From contig NZ_SPQK01000010.1 in the NCBI RefSeq assembly GCF_004570875.1, positions 62,001 to 126,000 on the forward strand: a DNA stretch of 64,000 nt, read 5' to 3'. Within the stretch, counting starts at the first letter, position 1, and the number at the start of each line of letters is the position of its first letter. This document shows, in pieces, positions 46,930 through 55,351 of this stretch. This DNA comes from Blastococcus sp. CT_GayMR16. GTDB taxonomy: Bacteria > Actinomycetota > Actinomycetes > Mycobacteriales > Geodermatophilaceae. A model generated the notes under the pieces. That model ran no database searches, had not been told where the DNA came from, and saw only the letters and a list, made by a program, of their open reading frames with translations. The position numbers and the translations under genes were made by a program.

Positions 46930-47934
46930 ATGGCGGGCATGACCCACGTGCTCGATCCCGATGCGCTGTCGGACGGCGCCCGGCTGCTTCCCGCGCCGGT
47001 GGACCCGTTCAGCGACGTGACGCGTTCCGACGCCGCATTCCGCGCCTTCCTGCACGGCCTGCCCGGCGTCGACCAAGTCGGTGCGGAGTCCCGCGTGGCC
47101 ATGCTCGGCACGCGGTCGATCAAGACCACGGCGAAGGCCTGGGCGATCGACACCGCGATCTCGATGGTCGACCTCACCACGCTCGAGGGCTCCGACACCC
47201 CCGGCAAGGTGCGGTCGCTGGCCGCCAAGGCCCGCCGCCCCGACCCCGGCGACCTGAACACCCCCCCGGTCGCCGCCGTCTGCGTGTACGGCGACCTCGC
47301 CGGCGTCGCCCGGCAGGCGCTCGGGAACAGCGGGATCCACGTCGCCGCCGTCGCCACGGCGTTCCCCAGCGGGCGCGCCAGCCGGGCCATCAAGATCGCC
47401 GACGTGAAGGACGCCGTCGCCAACGGTGCCGACGAGATCGACATGGTCATCGACCGCGGCGCCTTCCTCGCGGGCCGATACCTGGACGTGTACGACGAGA
47501 TCGTCGCCGTCAAGGAGGCCTGCGGGACCGCTCACCTCAAGGTCATCCTCGAGACCGGCGAGCTCGTCACCCTCGACAACGTCCGCCGCGCCTCGTGGCT
47601 GGCGATGCTCGCCGGCGGCGACTTCATCAAGACCTCCACCGGCAAGATCGCCCCCGCGGCGACCCTGCCGGTCTGCCTCGTCATGCTCGAGGCGGTCCGC
47701 GACTTCCGCGCCCAGACGGGCACGCAGATCGGCGTCAAGCCGGCCGGTGGCATCCGGACGACGCAGGACGCCATGAAGCACCTGGTCCTGGTCAACGAGA
47801 CCGCCGGGCCCGACTGGCTCTCTCCCCACTGGTTCCGGTTCGGCGCCTCCAGCCTGCTCAACGACCTCCTGCTGCAGCGGCAGAAGCTCCGCACCGGCCA
47901 CTACTCCGGTCCCGACTACGTCACGGTGGACTGA
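46930..47934 (+). CDS. deoC: Deoxyribose-phosphate aldolase (long, class I)
   Basis: 334 aa. It cleaves 2-deoxyribose-5-phosphate to glyceraldehyde-3-phosphate and acetaldehyde. Visible are IDTAISMVDLTTLEG (the Asp-Leu-Thr start of the barrel), AAVCVYGDL, EIDMVIDRGAFL, LKVILETGEL, the Schiff-base lysine in DFIKTSTGK near residue 233, and GVKPAGGIRT. The N-terminal extension places it in the longer, eukaryote-like DERA group. ATG 46939 is an alternative start, 7 nt after a GACAAT hexamer. Two aldehyde dehydrogenase genes follow directly, which fits acetaldehyde oxidation. Confidence 0.95.
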   Translation: MAGMTHVLDPDALSDGARLLPAPVDPFSDVTRSDAAFRAFLHGLPGVDQVGAESRVAMLGTRSIKTTAKAWAIDTAISMVDLTTLEGSDTPGKVRSLAAKARRPDPGDLNTPPVAAVCVYGDLAGVARQALGNSGIHVAAVATAFPSGRASRAIKIADVKDAVANGADEIDMVIDRGAFLAGRYLDVYDEIVAVKEACGTAHLKVILETGELVTLDNVRRASWLAMLAGGDFIKTSTGKIAPAATLPVCLVMLEAVRDFRAQTGTQIGVKPAGGIRTTQDAMKHLVLVNETAGPDWLSPHWFRFGASSLLNDLLLQRQKLRTGHYSGPDYVTVD

Positions 47935-47940
47935 CCCCTC

Positions 47941-49416
47941 ATGACAACTGCTCCGCCCAGCCCGGCCAAGCCCAACCTGTTCGAGTACGCCCCGGCGCCC
48001 GAGTCCCGCTCGATCGTCGACATCAAGCCGTCCTACGGCCTGTTCATCGACGGTGAGTTCGTCGACGGCACCGGCGAGGCGTTCAAGACGGTCAACCCGG
48101 CCACCGAGGAGGTCCTCACCGAGGTCTCCAGCGGCAGCGTGGCCGACGTCGACCGTGCCGTCGCCGCCGCCCGCCGCGCCTTCACCCGCGTCTGGGGCCC
48201 GATGCGCCCGGCCGACCGCGGCAAGTACCTCTTCCGCATCGCCCGGCTGCTGCAGGAGCGCGCGCGGGAGTTCGCCGTCCTGGAGTCGCTGGACAACGGC
48301 AAGCCGATCCGGGAGTCCCGCGACGTCGACATCCCCCTCGCCGCGGCGCACTTCTTCTACCACGCAGGGTGGGCCGACAAGCTCGACTTCGCGGGCCTCG
48401 GCCCGAACCCCCGCCCGCTCGGCGTGGCCGGCCAGGTCATCCCGTGGAACTTCCCGATGCTGATGCTGGCGTGGAAGGTCGCACCGGCCCTGGCGACCGG
48501 CAACACCGTCGTCCTCAAGCCCGCGGAGACCACCCCGTTGACGGCGCTGCTGTTCGCCGAGATCTGCCAGCAGGCCGACCTGCCGCCGGGGGTCGTGAAC
48601 ATCGTGACCGGGGCCGGGGAGACCGGCCGGGCGGTCGTCGAGCACGGGGACGTCGACAAGGTGGCGTTCACCGGTTCGACCGAGGTGGGCAAGTCGATCG
48701 CCCGCGCGGTCGCCGGCACCCGCAAGTCGCTCACCCTGGAGCTCGGCGGCAAGGCGGCCAACATCGTCTTCGACGACGCCCCGATCGACCAGGCCGTCGA
48801 GGGCATCGTGCAGGGCATCTTCTTCAACCAGGGCCACGTCTGCTGCGCGGGATCGCGGCTGCTGGTGCAGGAGAACATCCACGACGAGGTCATCGCCTCG
48901 CTGCAGCGCCGGATCGGCACGCTGCGCGTCGGCGACCCGCTGGACAAGAACACCGACATCGGCGCGATCAACTCCGCCGAGCAGCTGGCCCGCATCCGGG
49001 AGCTGTCCGACATCGGCGAGGCCGAGGGCGCGGTGCGCTGGCAGCCCGAGTGCGTGCTGCCCGACCGCGGTTTCTGGTTCCCGCCGACCGTCTTCACCGA
49101 CGTCTCCCCCGCCCACCGCATCGCGCGGGACGAGGTCTTCGGGCCGGTCCTCTCCGTGCTCACCTTCCGCACCCCCGATGAGGCCGTGGCGAAGGCCAAC
49201 AACACGACCTACGGGCTGTCGGCGGGCATCTGGACGGAGAAGGGCTCGCGGATCCTCAAGATCGCCAACCAGCTCCGGGCCGGCGTCGTCTGGGCCAACA
49301 CGTTCAACAAGTTCGACCCGACGTCGCCCTTCGGCGGCTACAAGCAGTCCGGGTACGGCCGCGAGGGCGGCCGCCACGGGCTCACCGGATACCTGAAGGG
49401 TGCGACCCACTCATGA
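47941..49416 (+). CDS. Aldehyde dehydrogenase (full-length)
   Basis: 491 aa NAD(P)-dependent ALDH. IPWNFPMLMLAWKVAPALA (cofactor), FTGSTEVGKSIA, general-base Glu in LELGGKAANIVFDDA, catalytic Cys in NQGHVCCAGSRLLV near residue 302, and PFGGYKQSGYGREGG are all present. It begins 6 bp after deoC and overlaps the next gene by 4 bp, so acetaldehyde released by DeoC is the likely substrate. Confidence 0.93.
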   Translation: MTTAPPSPAKPNLFEYAPAPESRSIVDIKPSYGLFIDGEFVDGTGEAFKTVNPATEEVLTEVSSGSVADVDRAVAAARRAFTRVWGPMRPADRGKYLFRIARLLQERAREFAVLESLDNGKPIRESRDVDIPLAAAHFFYHAGWADKLDFAGLGPNPRPLGVAGQVIPWNFPMLMLAWKVAPALATGNTVVLKPAETTPLTALLFAEICQQADLPPGVVNIVTGAGETGRAVVEHGDVDKVAFTGSTEVGKSIARAVAGTRKSLTLELGGKAANIVFDDAPIDQAVEGIVQGIFFNQGHVCCAGSRLLVQENIHDEVIASLQRRIGTLRVGDPLDKNTDIGAINSAEQLARIRELSDIGEAEGAVRWQPECVLPDRGFWFPPTVFTDVSPAHRIARDEVFGPVLSVLTFRTPDEAVAKANNTTYGLSAGIWTEKGSRILKIANQLRAGVVWANTFNKFDPTSPFGGYKQSGYGREGGRHGLTGYLKGATHS

Positions 49417-50279
49417 GCGATCGTCTGGCCGTTCGGAAGACCTACAAGCTGTACGTGAACGGCGCCTTCCCGCGCTCGGAGTCCGGCCGCACCTACGAGG
49501 TCGCCGACACCCGGGGCCACTTCCTCGCCAACGCCGCCTGGGCCTCCCGCAAGGACGCCCGGGACGCCGTCGTCGCGGCCCGGGGCGCCTTCGCGAAGTG
49601 GTCGGGCATGACCGCCTACAACCGCGGTCAGGTGCTCTACCGCGTGGCCGAGGTGATGGAAGGCCGGCACGCGCAGTTCTGCGACGAGGTCGCAGCCGGT
49701 GAGGGCCTGTCGTCGTCCAGGGCGCGGGCTGCCGTGGACGCCGCCGTCGACCGCTGGGTCTGGTACGCCGGGTGGACCGACAAGCTGGCCGCCGTCCTCG
49801 GTGGCGCGAACCCGGTCGCAGGCCCGTACTTCGACTTCTCGATGCCCGAGCCCACCGGCGTCGTCGCCGTCCTGGCGCCGCAGGAGTCCTCCCTGCTCGG
49901 CCTGGTGAGCGTGCTGGCCCCGGTCCTGGCGACCGGCAACACGACCGTCCTGGTGACGTCGAAGGAACGTCCGCTGCCGGCGGTCACGCTCGCCGAGGTG
50001 CTGGCCACCAGTGACGTCCCCGGCGGCGTCGTCAACCTGCTCACCGGCGACAGCGCGGAGCTCGGTCCGTGGCTCGCCGAGCACGCCGACGTCGACGGCA
50101 TCGACCTGACCGGCGCACCCCCCGGGCGCGCCATGGAGTTCGAGCGCGAGGCGGCGGGCACGGTCAAGCGGGTCGTGCGCCCGCAGGTGCCGGAGCAGGA
50201 CTGGACCGCCGACCCCGGGCTCTCCCGGATGACGCCCTTCCTGGAGACGAAAACCGTCTGGCATCCGATCGGGGTCTGA
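49413..50279 (+). CDS. Truncated aldehyde dehydrogenase-like protein (probable non-catalytic partner)
   Basis: 288 aa. It matches only the cofactor-binding part of ALDHs: KLYVNGAFPRSESGRTYEV, YRVAEVMEGRHAQF, PEPTGVVAVLAPQESSLLG, VLATGNTTVLVTS and GVVNLLTGDSAELGPWLAEH. The segment that should hold the LELGGK Glu and the catalytic Cys is missing, and the protein ends with a short family-specific tail (FLETKTVWHPIGV). The ORF is intact and tightly coupled to the full-length ALDH, so this seems a stable shortened protein rather than a pseudogene. A structural or regulatory role is inferred. Confidence 0.8.
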   Translation: MSDRLAVRKTYKLYVNGAFPRSESGRTYEVADTRGHFLANAAWASRKDARDAVVAARGAFAKWSGMTAYNRGQVLYRVAEVMEGRHAQFCDEVAAGEGLSSSRARAAVDAAVDRWVWYAGWTDKLAAVLGGANPVAGPYFDFSMPEPTGVVAVLAPQESSLLGLVSVLAPVLATGNTTVLVTSKERPLPAVTLAEVLATSDVPGGVVNLLTGDSAELGPWLAEHADVDGIDLTGAPPGRAMEFEREAAGTVKRVVRPQVPEQDWTADPGLSRMTPFLETKTVWHPIGV

Positions 50280-50287
50280 GCGGCCGC

Positions 50288-50767
50288 TCAGGGACGTTCC
50301 TCATCGACGCGGCCTGGGACCGGCGTCCTCTCGACCCGATGCTTGAGCGCTGCGTTCATGTCGTTGAAGGCCGTGAGCCTGTGTCGGTTCAGGGCACGAA
50401 GCAGCAGGGGCGCCAGCACACCGCCGAACCGGTCCTGCTGCCAGAGGCGCACACCACCGTCGTGCTCGGTGATGGTCCAGGTGAGCTCGACGTCGAAGAG
50501 CCCTGGGACGGCGAACCTGTCCAACCGGCTCCGCAGCGCCAGCCGCCTGAAGGGAGCCACCTCGACGACCAGGGGCCGCAGTGTCGGCGCCACGAAGGCG
50601 TTCACCGGCGGCAGGCTGACAGACAGCCGATCGCCGACGACAAAGGTCCCGGCTGCCTTGGTGATGAACGGGTTCCACTCCGCATAGGCGGGCAGATCGG
50701 TCAGCACCTGCCACACGCTCTCGGCAGTGGCGTCGATGTCGACGAACGTCCTCAGTTCGGCGGTCAT
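50288..50767 (-). CDS. SRPBCC (START-like) domain protein
   Basis: 159 aa. VDIDATAESVWQVLTDLPAYAEWNPFI is the typical N-terminal strand-helix start of polyketide cyclase/dehydrase-like SRPBCC proteins, followed by FDVELTWTITEHDGGVRL and a long C-terminal helix. The fold binds hydrophobic ligands in the cytoplasm. GGAG lies 6 nt before ATG 50767. It converges on the truncated ALDH gene with both stop codons inside one 14-bp palindrome. Ligand unknown. Confidence 0.85.
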   Translation of the reverse strand: MTAELRTFVDIDATAESVWQVLTDLPAYAEWNPFITKAAGTFVVGDRLSVSLPPVNAFVAPTLRPLVVEVAPFRRLALRSRLDRFAVPGLFDVELTWTITEHDGGVRLWQQDRFGGVLAPLLLRALNRHRLTAFNDMNAALKHRVERTPVPGRVDEERP

Positions 50768-50953
50768 CGGAATCTCCTGATGGTGAGCGCGCCGGGAGGA
50801 TGCACACCCTAGGGCGACCCAGGTGGCAGATCCGTTCTCGAGCGCCCGGAGGTCCGAGCGGCCGCCTTCGAGGCCGCCGCTGCGCACTCGGCGTCTATGA
50901 CGTTCTGATCAACCCGTGGGCGCGCGCCCAGGGAGACCTGGCAGGGTGTCCCC

Positions 50954-52312
50954 GTGGCCAGGCCCAGCATCGTCCCGATCGCACTCACCCTCGACGACCG
51001 CACCGGCTACACGTTGTGGGCGCCGCCCTGGGAGGAGGACGGCGAGGAGTGGCAGGCGTTCCTCGGCACGACCGAGGACGACCCCGACACAGGACCGACT
51101 GCTCGCGTCCACCTCTTCCCCAGCCCCGCGGCGCTGGCGGCCTATTGCCGGACCGCCACCGATCACGACCTCGTCGACCATCCGGTCTGGCCGGTCGTGA
51201 TGGGGCTGGGCGCGGCGGACCTCACGCCGGACGACGACCACCGCTTCGACCTCGACGGCGTCTACGACATCGCCGCGGAGAACCCCGACCGCTGGGCGGT
51301 GGAGGAGCTCGCCGCGACGATCGACATCGTCAGCCGCCTGGCCGAGTGCCTCGACACCACGCCCGAGCCCGACGAGGAACTCGACGACGCCGAGACAGAG
51401 GGCCAGTTCGAGGCGGTCGCCGAGATGGCCGCCAAGCCCGAGATCGGCTCCCTGGGCCTGGGTGTCGAGGCGTTCGTCGGCCGATCCGGCGAGGACGCCT
51501 GGGTCGGCGTCGGAGGCGTCCTCGACGACCTCTGGGAGGACGTCGTCGAGGAGTTGTCGGAGCACCTGGACTGGACCGGCGCAGGTTCGACGAGCATCGA
51601 GGACTACCCGGCGGCGTCCGAGGTCGAGGAGAGCGACCCGGACGACCTGCGGGACGGCCAGGGGGATGACGCGATCCTCGTCGACGACGGCGACGAGCCG
51701 GGCGTGCGCACGATCGCCCGCGCCGGTCGGATCACGGCCTCCCCGGCCGAGGTCGCCGAGGCCGGGAAGTTCTGGGAGTCCGTCGGCATCCTGCCGGTGG
51801 AGGTCGTGGTGCCCGAGGGCGCCGGGGTGACCCTGCGCTGCTACGTCGAGGACGTCGCCCGCTTCCTGGGCCGCGACGGGGAGGTGTTCGTCTTCGACAC
51901 CCCGGCGGATCTCTCCCGCTTCTGCAAGGGCAACGAGGACCACGACCTCATGGAGATCGCCTCGTGGGCCGAGGTCGCCGACACCGACGTCCCGCCGCTG
52001 CCCGCCGACCAGGACCGCTACGACCTCACCGAGCTGTCCGACGTCCTGGGCGAGGTGGCCGACGGCGCGGCCGGGCTGGTCGACAACCGGGCCTTCGCCC
52101 AGCCGGTCGAGGGCGTCCGCGACCTCGCGGAGTACGCGGGGCTCCGCCGCGTCGAGGAGCTGCTCTCCCCGACCGCACCGCTGGGCCGGGAGATCGCGCG
52201 GGCCGAGACCGAGCCCGATGCCACCCTGCGGGCCGAGGACGCCGCCGAGCTGCGCCCGCAGTGGGACGAGGTCGTGCGCCTGGTCAGCGGAGCCCTGGTC
52301 TTCCGCGACTGA
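50954..52312 (+). CDS. Acidic protein with an internal duplication, unknown
   Basis: 452 aa, strongly acidic and soluble. Two related halves are visible: FPSPAALAAYCRTATDHDL at about residue 54 and FDTPADLSRFCKGNEDHDL at about 314, each followed by a W-containing strand and an acidic RY/RFDL segment. An acidic linker (TPEPDEELDDAETEG) and a central helical region lie between them. Similar actinobacterial proteins are sometimes labelled primosomal protein, without evidence that I know of. A weak hexamer CAGGGT is 6 nt before the GTG. Convergent with the DEAD helicase gene across a terminator hairpin. Confidence 0.7.
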   Translation: MARPSIVPIALTLDDRTGYTLWAPPWEEDGEEWQAFLGTTEDDPDTGPTARVHLFPSPAALAAYCRTATDHDLVDHPVWPVVMGLGAADLTPDDDHRFDLDGVYDIAAENPDRWAVEELAATIDIVSRLAECLDTTPEPDEELDDAETEGQFEAVAEMAAKPEIGSLGLGVEAFVGRSGEDAWVGVGGVLDDLWEDVVEELSEHLDWTGAGSTSIEDYPAASEVEESDPDDLRDGQGDDAILVDDGDEPGVRTIARAGRITASPAEVAEAGKFWESVGILPVEVVVPEGAGVTLRCYVEDVARFLGRDGEVFVFDTPADLSRFCKGNEDHDLMEIASWAEVADTDVPPLPADQDRYDLTELSDVLGEVADGAAGLVDNRAFAQPVEGVRDLAEYAGLRRVEELLSPTAPLGREIARAETEPDATLRAEDAAELRPQWDEVVRLVSGALVFRD

Positions 52313-52358
52313 AGGGGTCCCCGTCCGCGGCGAGCCTCTGGACGGGGCCTGGTACAGC

Positions 52359-52398
52359 GAAGCGGCCGGCCCCGGGGGATCCCGGAACCGGCCGCTTC
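52359..52398. terminator. Bidirectional hairpin terminator between convergent genes
   Basis: GAAGCGGCCGG (52359-52369) pairs perfectly with CCGGCCGCTTC (52388-52398), an 11-bp stem around an 18-nt loop that can itself pair. It lies between the stops of the acidic protein and the DEAD helicase. No U-tract, as is usual in GC-rich actinobacteria. Confidence 0.7.
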
Positions 52399-52460
52399 CG
52401 GCCCCCTTCCAGGGGCCCGCCCCGAGCGTGCGAGGGGTGGGGAGGAAGGGGGTCCTTCTA

Positions 52461-54008
52461 CTAGCTGGAGTAGCGCGAGGGCCGGCTGGGCCGACCGCCG
52501 CCGCCCGCACGCGGGCCGCGGTCGCCGTACGAACGCTCACCCGACGACGGACGGTCGCCGTAGGAGCGCTCACCGGCGGGACGCTCGCCGGCCGGACGGG
52601 GCTTGTCCCCGAACGAACGGCGCGGGCCGCCACGGTAGCCGCCGGTGGGACGGTCACCGTCCCGGCGCGGACGTCCGCCGGGCCCGCCGGGGCCACGGCG
52701 CATGTCGCGCTGGGTGCGCTCCTTGGGCTCGACCGCGACGCCGTTGGCGACGAGGTCGGTGATCGGGGCATCACCCGGACGGATCCGGACGACGTCCGGG
52801 TCCACCTTGGCCGAGCGGAACCGACGCTTGGACTGGCCGACCTGGTCGGGCAGCAGCAGCGAGACGACGACACCGGCGGCACCCGCGCGGGCGGTGCGGC
52901 CCGAACGGTGCAGGTAGGTCTTGGCGTCCGTCGGCGGGTCGTAGTGCAGGACCAGCGAGACGTCGTCCACGTGGATGCCGCGGGCGGCGACGTCGGTGGC
53001 GACGAGGACCGGCGAGCGGGCGTCGATGAACTCCTCCAGCGCACGCTTGCGCGCCGACTGGGGCAGTCCGCCGTGGATCGCCTCGGCCTTGATGCCGGCA
53101 GCCTTCAGGTTGTCGGCCAGCCGGTCCACGCCCAGCTGGGTGCGGGCGAAGATGATCGTGCGACCCGGGCGGCCGGCGAGCTCGGTGGCCACCTGCAGCT
53201 TGTCGCGGAAGGCGAGGCTGAAGGCCAGGTGCTCGGCCGGCGGGGCCTCGCCACCGGGGCGGACGACCTCGTGCCGGGCCGGGTCCTTGAGGTAGCGGCG
53301 GACCAGGGAGTCGACCTCGCCGTCCAGGGTGGCCGAGAACAGCAGCCGCTGGGCATTGCGGTCGGTCTGGTCGAGCAGCTCCTTGACGACCGGGAGGAAC
53401 CCGAGGTCGGCCATGAAGTCGGCCTCGTCCAGCACGGTGACGACGACCTCGGTGAGGCTCGCCTCGCCCTGGCTGATCAGGTCCTGCAGGCGGCCGGGCG
53501 TGGCGATGATGACGTCGACACCGCGGCGGAGCTGCTGGATCTGGCGGTACATCGGGGCACCGCCGTAGACGGTGGCGAGCTGGACGCCCATCGCCTGACC
53601 GAGGGGGGCCAGGGCGTCGTGCACCTGCTGCGCCAGCTCACGCGTCGGGACCAGGACGAGGCCACGCGGGGCGCGGCGGCCCTGCTTGGCGTCGGCACCG
53701 ATGCGGGCGAGCAGCGGCAGGCCGAAGGCCAGCGTCTTGCCCGAGCCGGTGGCGGCCTTGCCGAGCACGTCACGCCCGGCGAGCGCGTCCGGCAGTGCGG
53801 AGGTCTGGATGGCGAACGGGCGGTGGATGCCGCGCCGCTCGAGTGCGGTCACCAGCGGCTGGGGCAGGCCCAGCTGGTGGAACGTCGGGCCGGTCGGGGC
53901 CTCCGGCTGCGCCTCGGCCGGGACCTCGACGGGGGCGTTCTCGATGGTGTTCTGAACAGTGTCGTCCGCCGAGTTGGACTCGAACGAGACAGGGTGGACC
54001 AAAGTCAT
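52461..54008 (-). CDS. DEAD-box ATP-dependent RNA helicase with RG-rich tail
   Basis: 515 aa. Q-motif region (FHQLGLPQPLVTALERRGIHRPFAIQ), Walker A ATGSGKT near residue 85, PTRELAQQ, TPGRLQDL, VLDEADF, SAT (LLFSATLDG), then helicase C domain with FARTQLGVDRL, VATDVAARGIHV and HRSGRTARAG. The last 90 residues are Arg/Gly-rich with a repeated GERSYGDR unit, typical of RNA-binding tails in actinobacterial RhlE/CsdA-like helicases. The likely promoter is about 180 nt upstream, leaving a structured leader. Confidence 0.93.
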   Translation of the reverse strand: MTLVHPVSFESNSADDTVQNTIENAPVEVPAEAQPEAPTGPTFHQLGLPQPLVTALERRGIHRPFAIQTSALPDALAGRDVLGKAATGSGKTLAFGLPLLARIGADAKQGRRAPRGLVLVPTRELAQQVHDALAPLGQAMGVQLATVYGGAPMYRQIQQLRRGVDVIIATPGRLQDLISQGEASLTEVVVTVLDEADFMADLGFLPVVKELLDQTDRNAQRLLFSATLDGEVDSLVRRYLKDPARHEVVRPGGEAPPAEHLAFSLAFRDKLQVATELAGRPGRTIIFARTQLGVDRLADNLKAAGIKAEAIHGGLPQSARKRALEEFIDARSPVLVATDVAARGIHVDDVSLVLHYDPPTDAKTYLHRSGRTARAGAAGVVVSLLLPDQVGQSKRRFRSAKVDPDVVRIRPGDAPITDLVANGVAVEPKERTQRDMRRGPGGPGGRPRRDGDRPTGGYRGGPRRSFGDKPRPAGERPAGERSYGDRPSSGERSYGDRGPRAGGGGRPSRPSRYSS

Positions 54009-54019
54009 GCGGGGTGGGG

Positions 54020-54184
54020 CTCCGATACAGCTCGGAGCGCGGCCCGTGAAAAGGGAGGGGCGCGGCCAGGTAGCCGGCGTCCTCACTGGCGATCAGCTGC
54101 GCCCAGGTATGGAACGCGGGATCTGCACGGATGCGCTCATGCCCGGACAAACCGTCCGGGAGGATGACCGGCCGTTGTGCCGGT
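54020..54184 (-). promoter_or_regulatory. Structured 5' leader of the DEAD-box helicase gene with three hairpins
   Basis: Three inverted repeats lie between the helicase ATG (54008) and a -10-like TAACGT (54196-54191, minus): 54167-54184 (ACCGGC/GCCGGT), 54142-54160 (CCCGGAC/GTCCGGG) and 54020-54037 (CTCCGA/TCGGAG). The last one would hide the GGAG that is the only ribosome-binding-site candidate. The second hairpin could also terminate add. This is inferred from base complementarity only. Confidence 0.45.
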
Positions 54185-54260
54185 ACGCCTACGTTAGCAG
54201 CGAAGATCGCCAGGCGATTCCCGAGACGGGGGTGGCCGCCGTCACGCCACCCGTCCGGGG

Positions 54261-55337
54261 TCAGCCGCGGAGGTCCGCGTATGCCTTGCTGACGATCTCC
54301 CCGAGCAGGCGCTTGCGGCCCGGCTCGGGGATGAATGCGCCGGCCAGCGCGCGCTCGGTCACCGTCTGCACGTCGTCCCAGGACCAGCCGAAGGTGTCCG
54401 CGACGTCGGCGATCTCACTGCTGGCCGAGACCCCGCTCATCAGCCGGTTGTCGGTGTTGACGGTGACGGTGAAGCCGAGCCGGTGCAGCCGGTCGATCGG
54501 GTGGGCGGCGAGCGACGGGTACGCGCCGGTCTGCACGTTGGACGACGGCGCGACCTCCAGCGGCACCCGCTCGTCGAGGACCCGCTGCGCCAGCGGTCCG
54601 AGCGTGCCGTCCTCGGCGACCTCGTCGGCGATCCGGATGCCGTGGCCCAGCCGCTCCGCGTGGGCGCCGTCCAGAGCGGCGCGGATGCTCTCGATGCCGG
54701 CGGCCTCCCCCGCATGGATCGTGCGGTGCGCGCGCTCCCGGTCCAGCAGCGCGATCGCGGCGGTCACGCGGTCCGGCGGGAAGCCGATCTCGGGGCCGGC
54801 CAGGTCGAAGCCCACGACCCCCGCGTCCCGGTACTTCACGACCAGGCGGGCGACTTCCTCCCAGCGGTCGGCCTGGCGCATCGCGCACAGCAGCGCCCCG
54901 ACCTCGATGTACCCCCCTGCCGCGGTGGCCTCCGCGCAGCCGGCGGCGAAGCCGGCCACCATCGCCTCCACGACCGCCTCGATGGCCAGCCCGTTCGCGG
55001 TCGACAGCTCGGGGGCGAAGCGCACCTCGGCGTAGAGCACCCCGTCGGCGGCCAGGTCCAGTGCGCACTCCCGGGCCACCCGGTGGATGGCGTCGGGGTG
55101 CTGCATCACGCCGACGGTGTGCGCGAAGGTCTCGAGGTACTGCACGAGGGACCCGGAATCGGCCGCCTGCCGGAACCAGGTGCCCAGGCTCTCGGCGTCG
55201 GCGGCGGGGAGGTCGCGGTAGCCGTGCTCGTCGGCGAGCTCCAGGACGGTCTGCGGTCGCAGGCCGCCGTCCAGGTGGTCGTGGAGCAGGACCTTGGGGG
55301 CGCGGGCGACGTTCTCGGCAGTCAGCGGTGCAGGCAC
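54261..55337 (-). CDS. add: Adenosine deaminase
   Basis: 358 aa. It deaminates (deoxy)adenosine to (deoxy)inosine. Zinc motif LLHDHLDGGLRP at the N-terminus, HAGEAAGIESI, ERLGHGIRI, and SSNVQTGAY match the ADA family. GTG 55337 gives the usual N-terminus (PAPLTAENVARAPKVLLHDH) and is 6 nt after TACGTT. It lies 14 bp downstream of the ABC-2 permease gene. The product feeds PNP (39299-40105). Confidence 0.94.
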   Translation of the reverse strand: MPAPLTAENVARAPKVLLHDHLDGGLRPQTVLELADEHGYRDLPAADAESLGTWFRQAADSGSLVQYLETFAHTVGVMQHPDAIHRVARECALDLAADGVLYAEVRFAPELSTANGLAIEAVVEAMVAGFAAGCAEATAAGGYIEVGALLCAMRQADRWEEVARLVVKYRDAGVVGFDLAGPEIGFPPDRVTAAIALLDRERAHRTIHAGEAAGIESIRAALDGAHAERLGHGIRIADEVAEDGTLGPLAQRVLDERVPLEVAPSSNVQTGAYPSLAAHPIDRLHRLGFTVTVNTDNRLMSGVSASSEIADVADTFGWSWDDVQTVTERALAGAFIPEPGRKRLLGEIVSKAYADLRG

Positions 55338-55343
55338 CGAAGG

Positions 55344-55349
55344 AACGTA
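55344..55349 (-). promoter_or_regulatory. Leaderless -10 hexamer TACGTT for add
   Basis: On the minus strand TACGTT ends 6 nt before GTG 55337, in the short gap after the ABC permease stop (55354-55352), so add can be expressed separately. Confidence 0.5.
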
Positions 55350-55351
55350 GC

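Noticed and set aside
50277-50290. 14-bp palindrome as a full terminator
   Set aside because: It is perfect but has no loop sequence, so a stable terminator hairpin is doubtful; reported only as an observation.
53770-54150. Open frame over the helicase leader and N-terminus as a leader-peptide gene
   Set aside because: No ribosome-binding site or homology; it runs deep into the helicase coding sequence in a different frame.
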